Assembly: GCA_037445875.1 (NCBI GenBank)
Contig: JBBIJR010000005.1
Span: 1-64,000, forward strand
DNA from: JBBIJR01 sp037445875
GTDB lineage: Bacteria > CLD3 > SB21
Direction: 5' to 3'
DNA length: 64,000 nucleotides
Position numbers and translations under genes: made by a program. The notes beneath the pieces were generated by a model. It was not told the DNA's origin. It saw nothing but the letters and a program-made list of their open reading frames with translations, and made no database searches. Below are positions 9,838 through 19,121 of this stretch, piece by piece (the first letter of the stretch is position 1; each line of letters starts with the position of its first letter).

Positions 9838-9868
9838 GAAGGCTTCCTTCAGGTAGAAAGAAGCCTTC
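9838..9868. repeat. Nine-base inverted repeat between rpmH and yidD
   Basis: GAAGGCTTC (9838-9846) and GAAGCCTTC (9860-9868) can form a perfect nine-pair stem with a 13-base loop. Read on the minus strand it lies after the rpmH stop and about 20 bases before the yidD start. There is no T-run, so it may be a processing or attenuation hairpin rather than a terminator. It occupies the slot where rnpA normally lies. Confidence 0.55.
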
Positions 9869-9894
9869 CGAATGATCGAGATATGTGTTATTTT

Positions 9895-10041
9895 TCAGAA
9901 CTCGTCGGATACGGTGAGTTTCTTCCGGCCCTTGGCCCTGCGTTCTTTCAGTACGCGACGCCCACCTTTGGTTTTCATTCGCTCCCTGAAACCGTGGGTG
10001 TTCTTTCGCCGTCGTCTGCTCGGTTGGTACGTCCGTTTCAC
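9895..10041 (-). CDS. rpmH: 50S ribosomal protein L34
   Basis: A 48-residue basic protein beginning MKRTYQPSRRRRKNTHGF and containing RMKTKGGRRVLKERRAKGRK, the nearly invariant L34 sequence. The start is GTG at 10041, with AGGAG seven bases upstream. L34 is part of the large ribosomal subunit. In most bacteria it heads an rpmH-rnpA-yidD-yidC operon; here rnpA is missing. Confidence 0.96.
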   Translation of the reverse strand: MKRTYQPSRRRRKNTHGFRERMKTKGGRRVLKERRAKGRKKLTVSDEF

Positions 10042-10095
10042 AATTGCTCCTGATTGTCCTGACGAAGATGACTCGTGCTCGGCTTTAGGGCTGCA

Positions 10096-10124
10096 AATTT
10101 ATAGTATTCGTGTTGAAAAGTCAA
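10096..10124 (-). promoter_or_regulatory. Candidate promoter for rpmH
   Basis: TTGACT (10119-10124) is followed on the minus strand after 17 bases by TAAATT (10096-10101), or after 15 bases by TATAAA. This leaves a leader of roughly 45-50 bases before the rpmH start. Confidence 0.5.
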
Positions 10125-10164
10125 GGAAATACTGGCGCTTTGGCTGCGAAAATCGACTCCTGGG

Positions 10165-10194
10165 AAAAAAAACCGCCGGTGAAATCACCTGCGG
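10165..10194 (-). terminator. Rho-independent terminator after tRNA-Lys
   Basis: On the minus strand CCGCAGGTG-ATTT-CACCGGCGG forms a nine-base stem with one mismatch, followed by eight T. It begins ten bases after the tRNA 3' end and separates the tRNA from rpmH. Confidence 0.85.
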
Positions 10195-10203
10195 TCAAGG
10201 ATG

Positions 10204-10276
10204 TGCGTCCACTAGGAATCGAACCTAGAACCTAATGATTAAGAGTCATTTGCTCTGCCAGTTGAGCTATGGACGC
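10204..10276 (-). tRNA. tRNA-Lys (anticodon CTT)
   Basis: A 73-base cloverleaf. The acceptor stem GCGTCCA pairs with TGGACGC, with discriminator A. T8 and A9 are present, and the D stem is GCTC/GAGC. The anticodon stem is AATGA/TCATT around loop CTCTTAA, giving anticodon CTT (codon AAG). The T arm is CTAGG-TTCGATT-CCTAG. CCA is not encoded. A strong terminator follows. Confidence 0.96.
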
Positions 10277-10362
10277 AAGTGGGCCGAATATATGAAATGC
10301 GGACGCGCTTCGCAAGAACAAAGTACGTATGAGGCGGGATAATGAGCGCCCGGATCGGATAA

Positions 10363-13300
10363 TTATGTCTGATCCAGTACCTTCCGGATGAGCGAGACAA
10401 GATGATGTGTTTCATAGGGTTTGACGAGATATCCGCTGAAACCGTATTTGCGATAGTCGGATAGAACCGGATCGTTGGAATATCCGCTCGATACGATGAC
10501 GCGCGCCGCAGGGTCGATCCTCAGGATCTCTCTTACAGCCTCCTTACCTCCGAGGCCGCCCGGTATCGTCAGATCCATGATGACGACGTCGAACTTCTCC
10601 TCCGATTCAAGGGCTGCGGCATAGTCGCGGATCGCATCGGCGCCGTCCGTCACATACCGGGTCTGGTATCCAAAATGCTGGAGGAGCTCGCAGGTGACTT
10701 CCCCGATGGCACGCTCGTCGTCGAGAATGAGCACACGCCCGCGGGAATCTCCCGCAGGGAAGGCCTGTTCGACGCTTTTCTCGACGGCTTTGCCGGTGGA
10801 CGGGATATAGATGGAAAAAGTAGTGCCTACGCCGACCGTTGAGTCTACCAGAATGACCCCGTCGTGATTGGTTAGAATCGAATAGGACGTCGCAAGGCCG
10901 AGCCCGGTTCCCTTGTCTTTTGTGGTGAAATACGGGTCGAAGATCTTCGGGATATCCTCCGGCGGTATGCCGATCCCCTCGTCCCGGATTCGGATTTGCA
11001 CATATTCTCCCGGTGGTACGGCCGCAGGGTGGCTTTCCGTAGCCGTGAAATTCTCCGCACCGATCCAGATCGTGCCTCCGTCCCTCATCGCCTGCACGGC
11101 ATTCAGTACAACATTCTGAATGACCTGGGCCAGTTGTCCCCTGTCCGCTTCCACGGTTCGAAGGTCGGCGGGCAGGTCGTACACGCAGCGGGCGCGGGAA
11201 CCACGAACGGAGAAGTCGGCCGCCTCCCTGATCAGTTCATCCACGCGGAAGACCTCTTTAATCGGAACTCCTCCCTTTGAAAAAGTGAGTAGCTGCTGCG
11301 TGAGGGCCTTTGCGCGAATGCACGCTTTCTCGGATTCGGCGAGGCGCGTAACGGTGTCCGTTTCGAGTTCCGCCGCTGCACGTACGTAGGAAAGGTTGCT
11401 CAGGATTGCGGTCAGGATGTTGTTGAAATCGTGGGCAATGCCACCCGCCAGCGTTCCAAGGGATTCGAGTTTGCTCGCCTTGATGCGTTCCTCTTCCATT
11501 CTCTGTTTTTCCGTCACGTCCCGGAAGACGAGCACGGCACCGATGATACGGTGGTCCTTGCCGCGGATCGGTGCACCGCTGTCCGCCAGCAGTTTCCGCG
11601 TTCCGTCTCGGGCCACTAACACGGTCCGGCCTGACAGGTGCACGATCGAGCCGGTCCGGAGTACGCGCTCCACGGGGCTCTCAAGCGCGCTTCCGGTGCG
11701 TTCGTCCATAATGCGGAATACGTCCCGGATAGGATGACCGCGAGCGTCAAAATGCGTCCAGCCGGTCAGTTTCTCCGCCACGGGATTCATCAGCACGACG
11801 GACCCGGTGGTATCGGTCGTGATCACTCCGTCACCAATGGAGTTGAGGGTAACGGCGAGGCGCTCTTTCTCGGCCGCGAGTTCCTGCCGGTCCCGTTTTC
11901 GTTCGGTCACGTCCCGCGCATTCACGACGATTCCGGAAACCGCCGGATCGTTCAGCATGTTGTGCCCGCAGACCTCCAGGATGCGCCACGTTCCGTTTCG
12001 ATGGCGGAAGCGGAACTCTTCGTTCACCACCTTGCGTATACCCCTGGAGCCAGCCGCAAACGTCCTCACCAGATCTCCCTTCTCGTCGGGATGCGCAAAA
12101 TCAAAAACGCTTTTCCCCACCAGTTCGTCCGGCCGGTATCCCAGGACCTTTTCGATGGAGGGACTCTCGTACCGAATGGTTGCGTCCGGATTCAGGATGG
12201 TGATGATGTCCAGTGCGTTTTCAATCAGGGACCGGAAATACCGTTCGCTCCGGGCCACGGCGTCCGCCGCTTTCTTTCGTTCTGTGATTTCCTTTGAGAA
12301 TGCGCTGGCCCCGGTGACCTCACCGCTTTCAGAAAGAATCGGATAAAACGAGATTTCGAAGTCCTTGGCCATGCCGGCGAATTCGTAATGATCGATGACC
12401 GAGAAGGATTGTCCTTGCCGCAACACGCGATCGTATCGCTGCTTCCAGATCGGCCGCCATTCGTCGGGTACTACATCGAGCGCGTGAGATCCGATCTCCA
12501 GCCGGATGCCGTATGCCAATTCGTAATTCTTCACGAATGGCGTATTGACGATGATGATGCGGTACTCGCGATCCACGGACCAGATCGAGTCCTCGGTGTT
12601 CTCGAGGACGGCCAGCAGATTGGCCCGGCTCTCCCTGAGTGCTTCTTCTGCGAGCTTGCGCTCCGTGATGTCGAAGGCCGTACCGAGGGCCGCAGGTTGG
12701 CCCTCATACTCGATGAGTCCGGAGGTGAAGTCGATCCACCGCACCTCCCCCGCCTTGCGGACAATCTTGAATTCGTACCGGCTCTGTACCGGTTCACCCC
12801 GTTGGCGCGCCAGGCCGCGCTGCTTGATGAGCTCCCGGTATTCCGGATGCACGACATCCCAGAAATCCCCTGCCAGGAGCTCCTCTTTGGTATAACCCGT
12901 GAGGAGTTCCGTGCTGGGATTGACATATCTGAACCGCGTTCCCTGATAGATGAAAATAGCCGAGGCCGTCGTTTCGGCGACCGCCCGAAACTTCGTTTCG
13001 CTCTCCCGGCGCGCCCGTTCGACCTCCTTCAATAAGGAGATGTCTCTCTGAGTTCCCCATACCCGAAGAAGCAGGCCATTCTCGACGACCCCAACGGCGT
13101 TGTTGAGGAAGAATTTCGGGCGGCCATCGCGGTCCACTTCGTGCGATTCCCAATCCACGATCCGATGGCCGTTCATAATGAATTGCATCAGGTACGATAG
13201 ATTGTGGGGGTTATCGGGGAGCAGCAGACGTTTGATCGGGGTCCCCACGGCCTCGCCGATGGACGCAAAGCCGTACATCTGGGCCATGACCGCATTGCAT

Positions 13301-14424
13301 TCTGCAAGATAGCTGTGCTCCAGCAGCAGGTCGATCTGTTGTTGCGGGGGCAGGTGCGTCGGAATGGGCCGGTCCAGTTCGACACGGTAGATGCCTTCGG
13401 AACTCTGTTCCACGAAACTCCGGTACCGCTCCTCGCTTTCACGCAGGGTCTGGGCCGCAAGCTTGCGATCGGTGATATCGTGGGTGATGAATTGCAACGC
13501 GGGCTGCCCGGCGAACTTCACTTTAGAGATGACGGAAGAGTACCAGTGGGTTCGTCCCCACTTGTCGATGAACCGGTTTTCGATCGCGCCGGACCGGTTT
13601 TTGTCTCCCGCGATGAAGTCGGTGAGGAACCGTGCCACGTGAGCGGCGTCCTCCGGGTGAATGAACGGATTCTCCTCCTGAGGCATCTGAAAATCATTCG
13701 TGGAGTATCCGGTCTGCAACGAAAGAGCGGGATTCGCATATAGCATCCGGGACGAATAGTCGGTGATAAATACGATCTCCGGCAGAGAATCCATGAGATT
13801 CCGGTGAAGTTCCTCGCTCACTCGCAGCCGGTCCTCCTCTCGCCGCTTTTCCACGGCGATCAAGATACTCTGGCCCACTGCGCCGACCAGGTTGATCTCT
13901 TCGTCGGTCCACGGGCTGTGTGTCCGGCACGCTTCCATGCGCAGAAATCCCCTCAGGCGATCATCGGTGAGGATTGGGACCGTAAGCGCAGTTCGAGACT
14001 CCTCTCGTGTCCGTCGCTTGGACGCTTGTGCGGGCAGGTCGGAGACCATATGTCCGACAAGCAACCCCCGATCGATTCCGAGTTGCCCGTACGATATCCT
14101 TTGACCCACAGAGACTTTCCGGGTGTCCGCATCGGAAGAACGCCATTCGTATCGTAGAACGCATCCAGGATCATCCACCGGAGCGTCCTCGATGTTCTCG
14201 AAAAAGCTGATCCGCTCCACCCTCGTTGATTGTGCCAGGGCCTCCAGCGCCGCCTCCACGGCACGTTCCAGGCTCCAGGCGGTGAACAGGTCGAGTGCGA
14301 TGTTGAAGAAACCGTTCGGCAGGGCAGCGGTATTCTTTGATACGCCCGGAGATCTGCTTTTTCGACGCCGCGGGATTCCGCCCTTAACACGAGATGTGGG
14401 GGGGTTGCGCCGGTCGTGTAACAT
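10363..14424 (-). CDS. Multi-PAS hybrid sensor histidine kinase with C-terminal receiver
   Basis: About 1353 residues from ATG at 14424; the frame is open 49 codons further upstream without a domain. Order seen: an N-terminal GAF-like region (about 40-190), six PAS domains to about residue 985, a HisKA phosphoacceptor (LGTLAGGIAHDFNNIL), an HATPase domain with N box NVVLNAVQAM and G boxes DEGIGIPP and GTGLGLAT, and a C-terminal receiver (LILDDERAIGE, phosphoacceptor Asp in VIMDLTIPGG, VSSGYSNDP). No transmembrane helix is obvious, so it is probably a cytoplasmic sensor. No DNA-binding output domain or partner regulator is adjacent, so its target is unknown. Confidence 0.93.
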   Translation of the reverse strand: MLHDRRNPPTSRVKGGIPRRRKSRSPGVSKNTAALPNGFFNIALDLFTAWSLERAVEAALEALAQSTRVERISFFENIEDAPVDDPGCVLRYEWRSSDADTRKVSVGQRISYGQLGIDRGLLVGHMVSDLPAQASKRRTREESRTALTVPILTDDRLRGFLRMEACRTHSPWTDEEINLVGAVGQSILIAVEKRREEDRLRVSEELHRNLMDSLPEIVFITDYSSRMLYANPALSLQTGYSTNDFQMPQEENPFIHPEDAAHVARFLTDFIAGDKNRSGAIENRFIDKWGRTHWYSSVISKVKFAGQPALQFITHDITDRKLAAQTLRESEERYRSFVEQSSEGIYRVELDRPIPTHLPPQQQIDLLLEHSYLAECNAVMAQMYGFASIGEAVGTPIKRLLLPDNPHNLSYLMQFIMNGHRIVDWESHEVDRDGRPKFFLNNAVGVVENGLLLRVWGTQRDISLLKEVERARRESETKFRAVAETTASAIFIYQGTRFRYVNPSTELLTGYTKEELLAGDFWDVVHPEYRELIKQRGLARQRGEPVQSRYEFKIVRKAGEVRWIDFTSGLIEYEGQPAALGTAFDITERKLAEEALRESRANLLAVLENTEDSIWSVDREYRIIIVNTPFVKNYELAYGIRLEIGSHALDVVPDEWRPIWKQRYDRVLRQGQSFSVIDHYEFAGMAKDFEISFYPILSESGEVTGASAFSKEITERKKAADAVARSERYFRSLIENALDIITILNPDATIRYESPSIEKVLGYRPDELVGKSVFDFAHPDEKGDLVRTFAAGSRGIRKVVNEEFRFRHRNGTWRILEVCGHNMLNDPAVSGIVVNARDVTERKRDRQELAAEKERLAVTLNSIGDGVITTDTTGSVVLMNPVAEKLTGWTHFDARGHPIRDVFRIMDERTGSALESPVERVLRTGSIVHLSGRTVLVARDGTRKLLADSGAPIRGKDHRIIGAVLVFRDVTEKQRMEEERIKASKLESLGTLAGGIAHDFNNILTAILSNLSYVRAAAELETDTVTRLAESEKACIRAKALTQQLLTFSKGGVPIKEVFRVDELIREAADFSVRGSRARCVYDLPADLRTVEADRGQLAQVIQNVVLNAVQAMRDGGTIWIGAENFTATESHPAAVPPGEYVQIRIRDEGIGIPPEDIPKIFDPYFTTKDKGTGLGLATSYSILTNHDGVILVDSTVGVGTTFSIYIPSTGKAVEKSVEQAFPAGDSRGRVLILDDERAIGEVTCELLQHFGYQTRYVTDGADAIRDYAAALESEEKFDVVIMDLTIPGGLGGKEAVREILRIDPAARVIVSSGYSNDPVLSDYRKYGFSGYLVKPYETHHLVSLIRKVLDQT

Positions 14425-14585
14425 CGGAAAACAGGTTAGACTGTGATGAACACTCAACTTGTGGAATGGGCGACAACTGCAGCGGTGAATCGTCGCTGTA
14501 CTGCCCGGATAGCCTTCAGGGTCCACAATAATATACGCATTCGCTTCGCATCCCGCCAGCGGAAACAACATCGCCCTGAATTCGC

Positions 14586-14614
14586 TTGCATGTGTTTGAA
14601 GTCGATGTTAAACT
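14586..14614 (+). promoter_or_regulatory. Candidate promoter for coaX
   Basis: TTGCAT (14586-14591) and TAAACT (14609-14614) lie 17 bases apart, just before the AAGGAGG site and ATG of coaX. The same TTGCAT element recurs upstream of rpmB. Confidence 0.45.
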
Positions 14615-14633
14615 GCCTCCACACAAGGAGGCG

Positions 14634-15416
14634 ATGCCTGTGTTGCTGGCGGTGGACATCGGTAATACACACACTGTGCTGGGGCTCTATGAGCGGTCCA
14701 CTTTGGCCGCACACTTTCGCCTCAGCAGCGTTCCCACCCGAACCGAGGACGAAGCGTTCGTAACATTTTCCTTCTTGTGTGGGCAGAAGTCTCTGGATCT
14801 GAAACAGATCGGTGGAGCCATCCTGAGTTCGGTCGTTCCCGAAATCACGCCTATCTATGTGCGGATGATTCGTCAGCATCTGGGTCTGGAGCCTATTCAG
14901 GTGAATGCGCGGATGGACTGCGGCCTCAAGATTCTGTACGAGAACCCGGATGCTGTGGGAGCCGACCGCGTATGCAACGCCGTGGCGGGCTACTTCAAGT
15001 ATGGAGGGCCGATCGTGATCGTCGATTTCGGCACAGCAACGACGTTTGACTGTGTGAGCGAAGAAGGTGAGTACCTGGGAGGACTCATCATGCCCGGCAT
15101 CGAAACGGCATCGATCGACCTCCACCGCCGGGCCGCCAAACTGCCGAAAGTGGAACTCACGTTTCCAGAGCGTCTGATCGCCACGAACACGGCAGATAGT
15201 CTGCGTGCGGGCATCATGTATGGCGTCGTGGAAAGTGTGGACGGTATTCTTCGCCGGCTTCGGAGGGAACTCGGAGCGAACACCCGAATGATCGGGACGG
15301 GCGGCCTGGCCCATACGATTGTCCAGCGATCGGAAATGCTGCGGGAAATCGAACCGCATATGGTCCTGGAGGGCCTGCGTCTCATCCACGAACGCCTGGA
15401 GAATCGAAAGGAATGA
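14634..15416 (+). CDS. coaX: Type III pantothenate kinase
   Basis: 260 residues from ATG at 14634, chosen because AAGGAGG lies just upstream and the protein then begins directly with the phosphate-binding motif LLAVDIGNTHTVLGLYE. CoaX phosphorylates pantothenate, the first step of coenzyme A synthesis. Further family motifs are GADRVCNAVAG and DFGTATTFD (catalytic Asp and Thr region), and IGTGGLA near the C terminus. The stop overlaps the next gene by four bases. Confidence 0.94.
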   Translation: MPVLLAVDIGNTHTVLGLYERSTLAAHFRLSSVPTRTEDEAFVTFSFLCGQKSLDLKQIGGAILSSVVPEITPIYVRMIRQHLGLEPIQVNARMDCGLKILYENPDAVGADRVCNAVAGYFKYGGPIVIVDFGTATTFDCVSEEGEYLGGLIMPGIETASIDLHRRAAKLPKVELTFPERLIATNTADSLRAGIMYGVVESVDGILRRLRRELGANTRMIGTGGLAHTIVQRSEMLREIEPHMVLEGLRLIHERLENRKE

Positions 15417-16222
15417 CGCCTTTCAGGACGGGTTTTTTCCAGTTCAAGCCCCGGTTTGGAATGAAAGACGCAAACCTGAGTCTTGTTCTTTCGGTTCTCC
15501 GGGATGTTACAGCCGATCTGATCGTCTTGCCGGAGCTGGCGTTTACGGGATATTACTTTCAAGACCGCGCAGAGGCGCTTGCCCTGGCCGAGGAGCCTGC
15601 CGTGAGCCCGATGGTCATGGCTTTGACGGCGCTTTGTCGCGAACGACATCTCCACATCGTGACGGGCTTTGCCGAACGAAATCGGGACCGATGCTTCAAC
15701 AGTGCCCTCCTGATCGGACCGAACGGCATCGTCCACACGTACCGCAAACTGCATCTGTTCAACGAAGAGAAACGCTGGTTTGATCCGGGCGATGTTCCCC
15801 TGAGCGTAGTTTCGGTGGGCGACGCGCGGGTCGGAATCATGATCTGCTTTGATTGGATTTTTCCCGAAGTGGCGCGAGTGCTGGCGATCTCCGGCGCGGA
15901 CATACTGGCTCATCCGGCCAATCTTGTTTTGAGCTACAGCCAGGATGCAATGAAGACGAGATGCCTCGAGAACCACCTATTTGCCGTGACGGCCAACCGG
16001 TATGGAGTGGAAAAGAGACCTCACGGGACTCTGCAATTCACCGGCCAGAGTCAGATCACAGCGCCGCGAGGCCGGGTTCTGTGCCGCGCGCCCAGACAAC
16101 GAGCGATGGTTTATGTGAAGGAAGTCGATCTCGAAGATGCCCGAGCAAAGCGCATCACGCCGCTGAACGACCTTGCATCGGATCGTCGGCCGGATTACTA
16201 CGGAACGCTGGCCAAAGCATAA
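15413..16222 (+). CDS. Carbon-nitrogen hydrolase (nitrilase superfamily amidase)
   Basis: A 269-residue cytosolic amidase of the nitrilase superfamily with the full Glu-Lys-Cys catalytic triad: Glu in LPELAFTGYYF, Lys in YRKLHLFNEEKRWFDPG, and Cys in VGIMICFDWIFPE. The family hydrolyses amides such as omega-amides or carbamoyl compounds; the substrate cannot be told from sequence. The ATG overlaps the coaX stop (ATGA), so the two are co-translated, which hints at a role near coenzyme A or amide salvage. Confidence 0.9.
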   Translation: MTPFRTGFFQFKPRFGMKDANLSLVLSVLRDVTADLIVLPELAFTGYYFQDRAEALALAEEPAVSPMVMALTALCRERHLHIVTGFAERNRDRCFNSALLIGPNGIVHTYRKLHLFNEEKRWFDPGDVPLSVVSVGDARVGIMICFDWIFPEVARVLAISGADILAHPANLVLSYSQDAMKTRCLENHLFAVTANRYGVEKRPHGTLQFTGQSQITAPRGRVLCRAPRQRAMVYVKEVDLEDARAKRITPLNDLASDRRPDYYGTLAKA

Positions 16223-16299
16223 ACGTCCGGTTGCGCGGGAACTCCTTCAGGCCTCAAAAAGACTTGTTCTTTCAGCCCTTATAGCCTTACATTACGCCG

Positions 16300-17862
16300 A
16301 TGGAATCCATCCTCGTCGTTGACGATAGCAAAACGCAGCTGTTCAGCATCGCCCTCCTCCTGAAGAAAGAGGGTTACCGGATCGACACGTTTTCCGATCC
16401 CTTCGAGGCAAAGGCCGCACTGGAGCGGACCAGTTACGATTTGTTCCTGTGCGACCTCCAGATGCCGGGGCTGAACGGACTTGCTTTCCTCAAACTCAGC
16501 AAAGCCCTTCACCCGCAAATGCCGTTCGTCATCATGACCGCCTACGGCGACCGGGAATCGGCCATTGAGGCGCTGTCCATGGGCGCGGAGGACTACATTT
16601 TCAAGGCCACGGGACATCGCGAGGAAGAGGAATTTCTCATCCGCGTGCGTCGCGCCATCGAGAAGGCCCGATTGCAAATGAGCATTCTCAAGTATCAGGA
16701 GCAGCTCGAGCAGATGGTGATGGATCGCACACGGGCGCTGCAGGAGGCGCAGGAGCAGTTGATCCAATCTGAGAAACTCCGGTCGCTCGGAATCATGACC
16801 AACGGCATCGCCCATGACTTCAACAACATTCTGGGTGTGATCCTCGGCCGGACCCAGTTGCTTATGCGAAAGACCGTGGACGGAGGGATTCTGGACGACC
16901 TCCGGATCATCGAGAAAGCGTCCCTCAAGGGATCGTCCACGATCCGGCGGATGCAGGATTACACGCGCATCCGCCGTGATGAATCGTTCATTCCGGTGCA
17001 AATCAACGAAGTCATCGAAGAGGTGGTCGAGATCACCAAGACCCGCTGGAAAGACGAAGCCCACGAGCGTGGTCTGTTGATCAACATCAAGAAAGAATAC
17101 GGCGATGTGCCGCTGATCAACGGCAATTCGTCGGAGTTGAAAGACGTGTTCATCAATGTGATCTTCAATGCCATCGATGCCATGCCCGGCGGCGGCACGA
17201 TTGCCATTCGCACGAGGCGGGAGGACATTATGAACGACTCGTGGGTGGTTGTGGACGTGACCGACACGGGTGTGGGAATCGTCCCGGAGATCCAGCCAAA
17301 GATCTTCGAGCCTTTCTTTACCACCAAGAGTTCCGAGGGTTCTGGCCTGGGTATGAGTGTTGCATACGGCATCATTCAGCGGCACAAGGGCCACATTTCC
17401 TTCAGCAGTACGGTCGCGCGAGGAACGACCTTTGTCATCCGGTTCCCTGCGGCCCTCTTCCTGCAGGAGATCTCGTCTCCATCCGTCCAGCCACCGATCG
17501 TGCCGGGTACGGAGAAGAAGTCCGTGCTGGTGATCGACGACGACGACAGTATGCGCACGATGTTGACCGAGATTCTTGAGATCGACCATCACGAGGTCGC
17601 GTCGGCTGCATCGGGGCGCGAGGCGCTTGCCCTGCTGCAGCGCAGGCCTTATCAGATCGTGTTTACCGACCTCGGAATGCCGGAGATGTCCGGGTGGGAC
17701 CTCGCCCAGGAAATCAAGCGCCGCCTGCCTCAAACGCGTATCATCATGATCACCGGCTGGGGGACTCAACTCGACAAGGAAAAGGCCGTCGAAAGCGGCA
17801 TCGAACGCATCCTGCCGAAGCCGGTAACGTGCGACGAGATCCTGCGCGCAGTGAGCGAGTAG
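16300..17862 (+). CDS. Hybrid histidine kinase, receiver-kinase-receiver
   Basis: 520 residues. An N-terminal receiver (ILVVDDSKTQLF, phosphoacceptor Asp in FLCDLQMPGLNG) is followed by a coiled linker ending VMDRTRALQEAQEQL. Then come a HisKA domain with His in MTNGIAHDFNNILG, an HATPase (INVIFNAIDAMPGG, DTGVGIVPEIQPKIFEPFFTTK, GSGLGMSVAYGI), and a second receiver (VLVIDDDDSMRTML, Asp in VFTDLGMPEMSG). There is no membrane segment or input domain, so signal probably enters through the first receiver from another kinase. The PAS-rich hybrid kinase 2 kb away is a natural candidate partner, though nothing in the sequence proves it. Confidence 0.93.
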   Translation: MESILVVDDSKTQLFSIALLLKKEGYRIDTFSDPFEAKAALERTSYDLFLCDLQMPGLNGLAFLKLSKALHPQMPFVIMTAYGDRESAIEALSMGAEDYIFKATGHREEEEFLIRVRRAIEKARLQMSILKYQEQLEQMVMDRTRALQEAQEQLIQSEKLRSLGIMTNGIAHDFNNILGVILGRTQLLMRKTVDGGILDDLRIIEKASLKGSSTIRRMQDYTRIRRDESFIPVQINEVIEEVVEITKTRWKDEAHERGLLINIKKEYGDVPLINGNSSELKDVFINVIFNAIDAMPGGGTIAIRTRREDIMNDSWVVVDVTDTGVGIVPEIQPKIFEPFFTTKSSEGSGLGMSVAYGIIQRHKGHISFSSTVARGTTFVIRFPAALFLQEISSPSVQPPIVPGTEKKSVLVIDDDDSMRTMLTEILEIDHHEVASAASGREALALLQRRPYQIVFTDLGMPEMSGWDLAQEIKRRLPQTRIIMITGWGTQLDKEKAVESGIERILPKPVTCDEILRAVSE

Positions 17863-17887
17863 TGGTCGCAGGAACGCCGCTGCCGCT

Positions 17888-18950
17888 CTATCTGTTTCTT
17901 ATCCTCTGCCGGTACTCTCGGATAATCCTCTTCCACCGCCGCTTCTCCTCGCGGGCCGCCCGGTCATCCTGACGGATGTGCAGATACCGCAATTCTTTCC
18001 GCAATTTCCGATAACTTTCCCACCGGCTCTCCGCGAGTTGTCCCGAGTTCCTCGCTTCCTGAACCGCGCACCCCGGTTCCTGCTCATGTCGGCAATCCCG
18101 GAATCGGCAGTGTTGCGCCAGATCCTCGATGTCGGGGAACAACGACTGCGCAGAGCCCTCTTCCGCCCAAAGCTGGAGTTCCCGAAGCCCGGGCGTGTCG
18201 ATGATCAGGCCGCCGCATTCAAGGTGGAACATCTGCCTGGCCGCTGTCGTATGGCGGCCTCTGCTGCGGACGGTACGAACCGCCTGCACCCGCTGGCGCT
18301 CCTCGCCGAGTAGCGCGTTCAGCAGGGTTGACTTTCCGACGCCGCTGGAGCCCACGAGAACGCCCGTGACACCAGTCGCCAGACGATTCTCCAGCAATGC
18401 AACTCCGTCTCTGCGCAGTGCAGAGGTTGCGAGGACCGTGACACCCCCGGCCGCCTCTTCGACCGCCGCCCGATGCGCATCAACATCGAAGGACAGGTCC
18501 GTCTTGTTGAGGACGACGATCGGTTCTGCGCCAGCGTCGAGGGCGAGCAGCAGATAGCGCTCCAGACGTCGAAGGTTGAAATCGTGATCGAGAGCGGTCA
18601 CGATGAAAACGATGTCTGCATTGGCCGCCAGTACCTGGGATACCGTAGTTTCGCCGGCGACCTTACGTGTCAAATTCGGTCCTGCGGGGCAGCGTGTTGG
18701 AGATCAGGGCAAATCCGTCATCCACGGGACGAGCGACGACCCAGTCTCCGACGGCTACGCGGAGGCCATCCCCCTCCGACTCAAACCGGAGTCTTCCGGT
18801 CAGTTCGGCCCGTGTTTCGCCCGCTGCGGTCCAAACGAGATACTGGCTGCCGAAATCTGCGGCAACGCGTGCGGGGATCCATCCCTGCGCCGCATACGGT
18901 CGAAAATGACCTTCAAAAAATGAATTCCAACCCAGTTGATTCAAATGCAT
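17888..18950 (-). CDS. rsgA: Ribosome small-subunit GTPase RsgA, split by a +1 frameshift
   Basis: RsgA is a circularly permuted GTPase that checks 30S subunit maturation. The start is ATG at 18950 with GGAGGAA upstream. The first frame encodes the OB-fold and ends LISNTLPRRTEFDT-stop at 18663. The second frame resumes at the same point with RKVAGETTVSQVLAANAD and continues through G4 NKTDLS, G1 GSSGVGKSTLLNALLG, G3 DTPGLRE and the zinc-binding C terminus (CRFRDCRHEQEPGC). Dropping one base near 18667-18672 would restore a 350-residue protein of normal length. This is either an assembly error, a real mutation or an uncharacterised +1 recoding. Confidence 0.88.
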
Positions 18951-19078
18951 GGGATATTTCCTCCGTGTAATGCGTGTACAGAGGAAAAACGTTTTACCTC
19001 TATAACCTCAACTGTGATCCGCGGCTCTAATAACGCATCCGGCTCCCCGAAGTGAGTTCTGGTAGGGAAACACAAGTG

Positions 19079-19107
19079 TTGACAATCTAAGAAAAATACC
19101 CTAAAGT
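19079..19107 (+). promoter_or_regulatory. Candidate sigma-70-type promoter
   Basis: A perfect TTGACA (19079-19084), 17 bases, then TAAAGT (19102-19107), directly upstream of the small membrane protein gene and in the spacer divergent from rsgA. Confidence 0.55.
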
Positions 19108-19121
19108 TGCACGTCTTTCCG

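Noticed and set aside
14990..15976. Long minus-strand frame opposite coaX and the amidase
   Set aside because: It mirrors two well-recognised genes on the plus strand and has no homology-like motifs; an antisense artefact of GC-rich codons.
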